DNA of 64,000 nucleotides, taken from NCBI GenBank assembly GCA_022813625.1, contig JAKLMB010000022.1, positions 124,001 to 188,000 on the forward strand, written 5' to 3'. The position numbers and the translations under genes are program-made. This DNA is from Aaosphaeria pasadenensis. Lineage: Eukaryota; Ascomycota; Dothideomycetes; Pleosporales. Under the pieces are notes generated by a model that was not told the DNA's origin, did no database searches, and worked only from the letters and a program-made list of their open reading frames with translations. Below, in pieces: positions 56,444 to 64,000 of this stretch (its first letter is position 1; each line of letters opens with the position of its first letter).

Positions 56444-59400
56444 GAGGTACGAGTACAAATAAACTGCCAAGCCAAGAACCTTACAGGCGTCACCACAGTG
56501 TAATGTACCTAGGTATCGGTACGGAGTACATATGTAGGTACATATAGTGGGCATGGACGACCGTTCATTCGGAGAGAAACAATATCCATCCACATTACGG
56601 GTAGTAGAAGAAGGGAGCTAGAAAGAAAAGAACAGGTGTGGTGATGAGGCGAGGCAGACCGAGCAAATTGATAGGTAGAGGGATATGACTATGAGTGTGT
56701 CTGTGTGTCTGTGGGTGAATAGAAAGTGCCATGTACGATTACATAGGTAGGTAGTGCGGAGGAAAGCTGCGCCCCAAGGCAGACTTCGCCAGAATATGGA
56801 TATGTTCATTCGTAGGAGTAGGTTTAGTTGTGTTAGGTCATGTTAGGACGGGATTGGATTGCTTGTGGTAGTTACTCATAGCGTACGGAGTACGGAGCGC
56901 ACGAGGGCGTTATGATTCCTCTCGTACAATGTAGGTAACTCATGTCCTAGACCATAAACCCCATTGCTCAATGCTCAAGCCTCAAGGCTGAAGATGACCA
57001 AGAGGAGGACCAGCGTGTATCTTCCGTGTAGATAGTTAACATATCCAAAAGATTATGCGAATGAGGTTGCCCGCTCTCGGCTGCGGGTGGGCGCAGCACA
57101 GCCTCATCAACCAGGATGGAATGATCTGCTCGTGTGAGAACGATCCCAGTGGATAACTTAACATAACATCACTAAGTAATCTGAGCAGGTTATTAGACCG
57201 CCATGCCTTTTGCCCTGCCCTGTCCTACTCTAGGTAGTTATGTCTGCTCCCACATCACGAGTGGTAGGTAACTGTCCCATTGAATTCTGAGCACGAGCTT
57301 GAGCAGAAGCTTAAACATGCCCACCACTTGCTTACCTGCTTTCTTCTTCATCCAATGCGATACAACACCGGACAGGGCTTTCAATGTGGCAGTCATTACT
57401 CCGTACCTTGACAGGTATCTAGGCAGACACATCCACACCACATACATGATAACAAATGGCGCGAGTGGCTAAAGTGGAAAGGAGAACAAAGCAAAAGACA
57501 ACGAGGAAGTTGGCCAAGCAAATCGATGGACTGCCTCACTTTTCACCAACCATTTTGAAACGCGAGCGGGCGCTTAGCAGCAGCATCCAGGCCGAATCAG
57601 GCGTTGGCCGAGGCAGCCCAGCTTGGACTACTCACTACTGTGTAGGTATCCATTATTGTACTGTAGTCTGTACATACTACACTACTCCGCACATACTGGA
57701 TAATTGTAATTAGTGAACGGGATATAAATATATACATACCTCCCTAGGTACCAACACTACCGTGGCTACACTACATGGTTCGCCAAGCCTCCACCTAGAC
57801 ACAGATGATGGACACAATCCACGAACCACATGCAAGCTCGGTCGTGATCGTCACCTACCAAAGAGAAATAGACCTAACTCCCCTGTGCATAACCGCCAAA
57901 ATGATCCTCGAATACAGCTTGACTATAAAAGTGCCTGGGGCATGCTGACCTCGACACAAGTAGACATGTTCCAGCTGCCCAGGTGGATAAGCATGCATGA
58001 AGTGTGAACTAATTTGAGTAGCATTCGCACATACACGTTCTATACATGTAGTGTAATAAACACATTCTAGCGCGAGTGAAGTAGTGCACGGAGGCAGATA
58101 AATGGTATAGGAACCGGGTGGGGGTGTGAATACTTCTAACAGCGGATATCCGATCGTTCTGCAACACAACGCTGGGGGACGGTTTCTGATCAGCACGTTC
58201 ACACCAAATTCTATCCGTGCCGGGCTTAGGTAAGGTCTGTTTCACTTTTTTCCCCGTACGCCGAGTCCGCTAACTGGTGATCATCTTTATTCTCGTCGAA
58301 GCTCGTCGACATCTTATTATATATTGGGTAGGTATTTAGACGAGTAGTTGCGCTTCTACTCGGAAGCTTCCGGTTGGAGATGTGTGTTCATGACGACCAG
58401 AATAATCGGCACTCGGTTCTCTAGATACGATATCAAATACCCCTATCGCAAAGAACAGAAAGAGTCAGCTTCTGGAAAGATCGTTCATCAACGGTCCGAA
58501 GCAATTGTTCAGGTAAGAATCTGCATTGGTGGGGATTATGCTGGGCCCAGTGACGAATCTTCCCTTCTCCGGTAGGACGATGGCCGATGATGTAGGAAAC
58601 CCCCTTGTGCTGACTGTATCTGGTGGCTGTCTGTGTTCAAAAAGAGCAGATGCCATCACTCTTGACATCATCTCGAGGGCGAACCTCGAACCGCGTTCGC
58701 GTTGTGTCGGCGACAATGGATTATGTGTTGCATAGGTGGAATTGAGGCTCATCCGGGTTGATTGATGAACATGATATGGTTTGGTCAAGCTGCTGTATTT
58801 GCCGATGATAGTCCCCGACCTTGCATAGTTTCCGATTGTGTTGCTTGTGGTCAGGACATTGAGGAGTCTGGTTCAACAATCTACCTGATAGCTACGAGGA
58901 CAGCCCTGGTAAGTATCCACCTCATTCCGCGTATGAGCCTAGGTGGTTGTTCACAACCCATCTATCAGCGAAGCAAGAAGAGAATGAATGAGATTGAGCG
59001 AACAGGATTGATATCATTCTTGTAATCCAGCCCGGGGTGATGAGATGTTCGATCAGATGATCAAGGACGGATATAGATACCCAGATACGGGAGTAAGGAT
59101 TATACCCAAGACGCATTCATGAGGGGGTTTTGTTGTCTACGATAGACAATCGACGAGACATGTCTACTTAGAAGTTCCCACTCGTGAATTGATTGTTCGT
59201 ACAACACAAGACAATATCCCGTGAATAATAGATGTATAGATAATAGCGGTTGAGTGTCAGTTATTCGTATACATGATGATAATTATCAACACAATTATCG
59301 AGTGGGGTTGGGTTGGAGTTTGTTCCCATTTTTCCCTTTCCCCATGAGAGGATGGGTTCGGCGCAACGGAAGTGAGAAGGGGGATGTGACCAATCAGAGC

Positions 59401-59886
59401 GCATTCTTATCGCGGGCACCGAATGGAAAAACCTCCCCCCGGGTAGATTCCCCCTCCAATACGAGCAACAGCATTAGGTAGACCAGATTCTAGATGATGT
59501 GGAGTAATCGAGGTCATCCACCTTTCATAATAAAACTCTCTTCTCACCTACTACTAAATTCCTTCTTAGATATCCCTTTCCTCCTCAATTCATTTCTCTA
59601 TTCTTCCTTACCTACCTACACAATCATCAATCCATACGTCTACATTCTATGAACCCATGCGCCCGCCTGCGTCATAAATTCCACAGGAACAACCGCATGT
59701 GACAACATCACGTCCTTCCGCTGTTTCTCCAGTATTCCCATCCCACACCGACTTCACACAATTGCTTTGGTACAAAACTCCCTGTGTCCTCTCCCGTAAT
59801 CAGCTGCTGCCTCCTCAACTTGCGCGTTCCGGCTCATCTCCCATCTCCCGTCGCCAATCTTCCTCGATCCTCCCTCTCGTCTCAAC

Positions 59887-61107
59887 ATGCCCGCCCTACT
59901 GCACATCCCTACGCCCGATGCTCGTAGTCTGCTCCCCTCTCTACTTGCCTGCCTTTCCACAGCAACTGCCTCGAAACAGCCTCCTCCTGCACTGCTACCA
60001 TTGCTCTCTCCAATCCTTCGACAGCGCCTTACGCTGCTTGCATCCGACAACTGGCTTGCGCTCCTCTCTTGGGATACCCAAGTCGCGTCAAGGCTTCCCC
60101 AGACAATCAGCAATATCCATGTCGAACCGCACCCGGCCTCGGGTGAGATCGAAGTAGAAGAACCAGATCAGATCCTATACCGACGCTCAGACGCCGAAAC
60201 ACTACACTCTCGACTGGTCCTGGGCGAGTTTGATCTCATAGCAACATATCTGTGGTGCACTGGAGGGGAGGAGGGCGATGGCTGGAGGCTCGCAGAATTG
60301 CGCAGCATACAGGACTCAAATGACGGCACACAATGGTTCCCAAGCATCGACCAAGCGAATGAGGCAGGCTTCCAGAAGACTTCATCGAGGCCAAGCGGAG
60401 GAGCGCACCAAACGCCTGCAACAACTATCACAGCACCTGAGACCACAGCACAAAACGAGGATGATGGTGACGACGACGACGCCTACTGGGCCGCTTACGA
60501 CCGCACACCAGGCCGAACACCACAACAGAAACGCTCTCCAGCTCCAGCAACAAATTCTCGCGTGCAAATAGGTCCCACTCAGGACGAACTCGAGTACTTT
60601 GCCCGGTATGCACAAGAGGTTCAGCCTGCACTTGACGCTCATGATCCTGACGAAGAGGGTGCCGCTGAGGTCGAATCTACATTACATGGAACCTCGCTAC
60701 AACTTCCCCGCGAACCCCAAACGGAGCCTCTTGCAACAAATCTAGGCCCCTTCGGATATGATTCTTCTCTTCCTCCAGCCTTTACGCACCCTACCGGCCC
60801 CGATGGGCCCCTCAACGGAGCCGCACATGAGGCCAAGGCGGAGCATATAGAAAATATAGAGGATGATCGGTATGCTGCTTTGAACCACCCTCGTCCTTCA
60901 TCGTCCGCATCATCAAACTCGATCGAAAGACTCGAGCGAGAAGCCGAGAGCCATAGTCAGGCCGAGCTGGCCATCAAACAGCACATCAGCACCGATCTTA
61001 AGAGCTTATTCCGTTTAGCAAGGACAGCAGGTATCGATCGGGAAGAGTTCGAGAGGATCATCAGGAGGGAATTGGAGGTCTTGCCCTTATTAGAGCGAGA
61101 CCATTAG
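59887..61107 (+). CDS. Conserved fungal hypothetical protein (406 aa)
   Basis: This single-exon gene is of unknown function. The N-terminal 150 residues look folded: LLPSLLACLSTATASKQPP, then helices rich in Leu, WLALLSWD, and a segment LGEFDLIATYLWC. The middle is disordered and acidic and contains DDDDAYWAAYDRTPGRTP, a short motif I have the impression recurs in Pezizomycotina hypothetical proteins. Residues 330-400 form a predicted alpha-helical region (SIERLEREAESHSQAELA, then SLFRLARTAGIDREEFERII). No signal peptide, membrane segment or catalytic motif is seen. The ATG at 59887 follows a C/T-rich leader. Confidence 0.8.
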   Translation: MPALLHIPTPDARSLLPSLLACLSTATASKQPPPALLPLLSPILRQRLTLLASDNWLALLSWDTQVASRLPQTISNIHVEPHPASGEIEVEEPDQILYRRSDAETLHSRLVLGEFDLIATYLWCTGGEEGDGWRLAELRSIQDSNDGTQWFPSIDQANEAGFQKTSSRPSGGAHQTPATTITAPETTAQNEDDGDDDDAYWAAYDRTPGRTPQQKRSPAPATNSRVQIGPTQDELEYFARYAQEVQPALDAHDPDEEGAAEVESTLHGTSLQLPREPQTEPLATNLGPFGYDSSLPPAFTHPTGPDGPLNGAAHEAKAEHIENIEDDRYAALNHPRPSSSASSNSIERLEREAESHSQAELAIKQHISTDLKSLFRLARTAGIDREEFERIIRRELEVLPLLERDH

Positions 61108-61741
61108 AGCGTGTAGCAGAGAGTTGGAGAACAGGACGGTTTTCTTGCCATGTCAAATGTATTTGGTTTAAAAAACGCCAATTGACAAAACTCGGTTGGC
61201 ATGGCGCAGGCTTCTTTTGGTTACAGCATTTGGCATATTTCACATTACCTTGTTGGCATTTTTCTAGGTCACGCGGGCAAAGTCATTACTTTTGTAGTAG
61301 CTAGGGTATCAATTCGTCACCCAAACCATTGTATCTTTACGACATACATAGAGGTACAATCGAATTCAATCAAGTATGCAGCCACTTGGTGCCTAATTAC
61401 GCAGTTGACACTGGGAATACCCAACAAGCAATCATGGTCATCGACCATCACGTCACATAGGGTACAGTGACACGGAATTGGCATGCGCGATACCCTTAAT
61501 ATATCAAGCATCCTCCGCAAGAAGGGCGAATCCCGTTTACTACTGATTGACGAGTCGAGGGCAAGTGTTGATTCGAGGCAATTCTCCGATTTCTCCAAAA
61601 GAATGATAACCTTTGTCTGGATACGCCCTTTATTTCCCGCTCTCAATTCCGGAATTTAGGCCGTTTTACTTTATGCCGTGCTTCTTGATTTACCCTTCCT
61701 TTCACTTTTCCTCGGAATTCCAGGGTGCTTTGCTATGATAT
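61108..61741. other. Intergenic between convergent hypothetical gene and SPC2
   Basis: Shared 3' region of 634 bases with no supported ORF or repeat. Confidence 0.5.
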
Positions 61742-62556
61742 CTATACTTTCCTCCTTCGCTCCCCGCCGCCCTGTACCTTTGCGCCTGCCTTAAGCTGCT
61801 CTAGTATGTCGATGGCATTGTTACCGGACACATTGAAGGTTCTCTCGGTCTCGCTACCTCTGCCAATCTCCTCAACAACATTGTTAGGATCGGCGGCCCC
61901 AACGACAGGAACCTCGGACGCGAGCCACTGTTGAAAAGGTTTCGCAACGAAATAGCCATCCGAGGTGAACCATCTTGTGAAGGGTGCCCGGATGTGGATC
62001 GTCTTGGAAGGACTGGAGGAAGTGGGGGAAGGCGTGAAAGTGACATCGCATTCGTATATCGGGGTGTGCTTCTTTGTGCTTGACCGGATCAAGATCTGAA
62101 TCGCCGGCATATGTTAGTCATTTTCCTCCCATCATGTCTGTCTGTTACTGAGGATCGAGTCGGCATTCGTTTGCTCACCTTCCCGGTCTTCCCCTCTCCT
62201 TCGTACACAGCACCCTTCTCGACAAACCAGAGCCAGTATGTAAACGCGCCATTCAGAATGAAATAGGCAGCTACCGCTGGCGCAGTATACGGCTTGGTTG
62301 CGTCCCAGCCCAATGTCCAGTCGAAGTAGAATAGCACGCCAGCAATGATCACGGCCACATATCCGAGAGCGAGACGAACGTCCGTTTGCGTGTGAACTTG
62401 TCGAAATTTGAGGGAGTGCAGGTAGTTAGGAAGTGCATCATCGGTCGTATTCTTTAGATCTGGAGGTTGCGTCAGTAGGCTTGCAATTGCGCGGCAACTA
62501 TGAAAATACACACCTGGCAGTGAATACACAGCGATCTTTGTGGAAGCGTTTGACAT
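61742..62556 (-). CDS. SPC2: Signal peptidase complex subunit 2 (SPC25 family)
   Basis: SPC2 is a non-catalytic ER membrane subunit that links signal peptidase to the translocon. Three exons (62556-62514, 62459-62179, 62095-61742) give 225 aa, the usual size. The N-terminus reads IAVYSLP/DLKNTTDDALPNYL across the first junction. Two closely spaced transmembrane helices follow: LALGYVAVIIAGVLFYF, and AVAAYFILNGAFTYWLWF after a short hydrophilic loop. The C-terminal cytosolic part contains ILIRSSTKKHTPIYEC and TRWFTSDGYFV, typical of the family. The gene is head-to-head with EMC3, with starts 299 bases apart, so co-regulation of two ER membrane biogenesis factors is plausible. Confidence 0.93.
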
Positions 62557-62855
62557 TTTCGCTATTTGTATATAGTCCTTATCGTTGCACCGTTCAAAGG
62601 GGATTGGGAAGCAGTATAGTTCTGCGGGAGCTCGTTGTTGTTTGGTCTGATAGCGGCCACATTTCCAAAAGGCGCAACGGGCGGGATCCTTGTCGGAGGT
62701 TCGGTTCAGTTCCGCCGCCTCCCCTGTGCAGGTAAGCTCTCATCACAACCACCCGCCATCGACATCGTCAATATCTATCCTACCACCCAGATAACGTTTC
62801 TTGTTGTCCCGCTCCCGTCCACAATCGCGATTGCCTGCACCTTCGAATCACCATA
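62557..62855. promoter_or_regulatory. Shared divergent promoter of SPC2 and EMC3
   Basis: Only 299 bases separate the two start codons, so both core promoters and 5' leaders must fit here. No clear TATA box was identified. Confidence 0.7.
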
Positions 62856-63953
62856 ATGGCTCAGCCTGTGGTACAAACTATCCACAGGGACCCTGCCCTA
62901 TTGTATGCGCACTTCAAATGTTAGAATCGTACAGGGCAAGCACTGACATTGTTACAGTTGGTGGATTCTCCTCCCCATCACGGTGGTCATGGTATGTAAT
63001 CTCTGTGCATCATGTCCTCCAGGTCTAGGCATCGGTCTGACATGCTCTAGATTTTGACAGGAATCCTACGTCACTATGCGATGGTCCTCCTACAGAATAC
63101 TCCAAAGAAGCAACCCCTCCCACAGATCCGACAGCAACGCTCTCTCGTCCGCGGCGTCAATCTACGTACAAACGCCAATGTCTTGTCCCCATCATCCTTC
63201 CAAGGGCGCAAAGCGTATATGGTCCAGGCGTATCAGGATGGCAAATTCCTCGCAGAGCCGGAGAATCGAGGCAAGCCTAGGCCGAACCCGATGAGTGACC
63301 CGGCAGCTATGGAGGGCATGATGGGAATGATGAAGGGCAATATGGCCATGATGATCCCGCAAACTCTGATCATGGGATGGATCAATGCATTTTTCTCCGG
63401 CTTCGTCATCAGTAAGTTCCCGTCACTATTTAGTTGAGAGGACGGTGCATGGGAGCGATGTTTTCAGCGTCTCAATGTTTCTTCGAACTCAACCTAGATC
63501 ACTCTACGGAACTTGGTTCAGCTACTATGTATACCAAGCTAACTGGGATTGTAGTGAAACTCCCCTTCCCGTTGACACCTCAATTCAAGTCCATGCTTCA
63601 ATCTGGTGTGGGTACCCGCGATCTAGATGTAAGATGGGTGTCCAGTTTATCTTGGTACTTCCTCACCTTGTTTGGTCTGCAACCCGTCTACAATTTCATC
63701 CTCGGAAGTAACAACTGTAAGTCGTCCCTAGCAAGCTATGAGAATAACTGGGAATTCACTAATGCTGACCGCCCCAGCTGCAAATCAAGTCACCCAACAG
63801 ATGGGCCAAATGAATCCAGGAGCAGGAATGATGGGCCCAGAACAAGATCCGGACAAATTGTTCTTGAGTGAAGCAGAGAACTTGGAGGTTCTGGAGCATC
63901 GATGGATACTTGATGGCGTCGAGGAGCGCCTCATTGCCAAGTTAACGTCGTAG
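62856..63953 (+). CDS. EMC3: ER membrane protein complex subunit 3
   Basis: EMC3 is the Oxa1/YidC-like core of the EMC insertase, which places tail-anchored and multi-pass proteins in the ER membrane. Five exons (62856-62902, 62958-62991, 63051-63411, 63555-63716, 63778-63953) give 259 aa, matching the family. Helix 1 is spread over the first three exons (DPALFWWILLPITVVM/ILTG). LRHYAMVLLQ and the cytosolic segment with NPMSDPAAMEGMMGMMKGN follow. The hydrophobic helix PQTLIMGWINAFFSGFVI joins MKLPFPLTPQFKSMLQSG over a 143-nt intron. WVSSLSWYFLTLFGLQPVY is the third helix. The tail after it is the Met/Gln-rich QQMGQMNPGAGMMGP. Two of the exons are too short to be seen as ORFs. Confidence 0.94.
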
Positions 63954-64000
63954 GGTGGCCGTGCTAAACCACTGCTTCATGGTGATGTATGTATATATAT

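Larger units (their letters stand above)
54748..59886. other. 5.1-kb gene-free interval with low-complexity DNA
   Basis: No gene was recognised on either strand. It holds the promoter and probable long leader of the C2H2 gene (about 54,750-55,650), a GA-rich tract (55,690-55,850), an AAT/GAT compound microsatellite (56,388-56,443), and four TACGGAGTA-type copies (56028, 56520, 56884, 57397). GGTACC-type words also occur. A C/T-rich stretch before 59,887 is the leader of the next gene. ORFs around 58,350-59,020 are unconvincing. Confidence 0.45.

Noticed and set aside
58348..59025. Overlapping ORFs of 69-107 codons on both strands, considered as a broken gene
   Set aside because: No frame shows a family motif and no splice chain could be built.
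1..64000. tRNA, rRNA or snRNA genes
   Set aside because: No B-box-like GGTTCRANNCC with a matching A-box, and no rRNA-like block, was noticed by eye. A covariance-model scan would be decisive.

Overview
The window is a stretch of a filamentous ascomycete (Pezizomycotina) chromosome. The genes carry short GT-AG introns, mostly 47-97 nt. Starts often follow pyrimidine-rich leaders. The gene set is typically fungal: PEX5, FUN30-type remodeler, VMA21, DUF2406, fungal C2H2 proteins. The VMA21 and DUF2406 sequences look most like Dothideomycetes, but that class call is tentative. There are 18 protein-coding genes in about 64 kb. No rRNA, tRNA, CRISPR array or intact transposon was seen. All exon junctions were read by eye from splice signals, reading phase and family conservation.

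Layout. 0-7 kb: a tiny Cys-rich zinc-finger-like ORF, calnexin, and mitochondrial methylmalonate-semialdehyde dehydrogenase. 7-11.4 kb: a long gene-free interval ending in a CT-rich leader. 11.4-22.6 kb: a DUF2406 protein, VMA21 (missed by single-ORF reading because it is three short exons), a FUN30/SMARCAD1 SNF2 remodeler, the PTS1 receptor PEX5, and an FMP30/NAPE-PLD-like hydrolase. 22.6-27.6 kb: a gene-poor part with a 218-bp foldback element and a secreted RNase T2. 27.6-38.7 kb: a large protein whose N-terminal Yippee/Mis18-like zinc fold is split over three exons and a 1.3-kb intron containing telomere-like repeats, then a repeat-rich gap, then a REX1-type RNA exonuclease. 39.5-54.7 kb: an unrecognised Cys/Arg-rich protein, the oligosaccharyltransferase catalytic subunit STT3, and two large C2H2 proteins. 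54.7-59.9 kb: a 5-kb gene-free, low-complexity interval. 59.9-64 kb: a conserved fungal hypothetical gene and the head-to-head pair SPC2 / EMC3.

Five genes serve ER membrane or glycoprotein biogenesis (calnexin, VMA21, STT3, SPC2, EMC3), but they are scattered among unrelated genes and do not form a cluster. No biosynthetic, defence or mobile-element system is evident. The most unusual signals are non-coding or in gene structure. The 9-mer TACGGAGTA (or its complement) occurs at least 16 times, always outside exons. Telomere-like repeats lie in a long intron. There is a perfect 41-bp inverted repeat pair. A 51-nt in-frame intron is hidden inside a zinc finger. A TQPTQ motif is repeated three times in the remodeler's tail.
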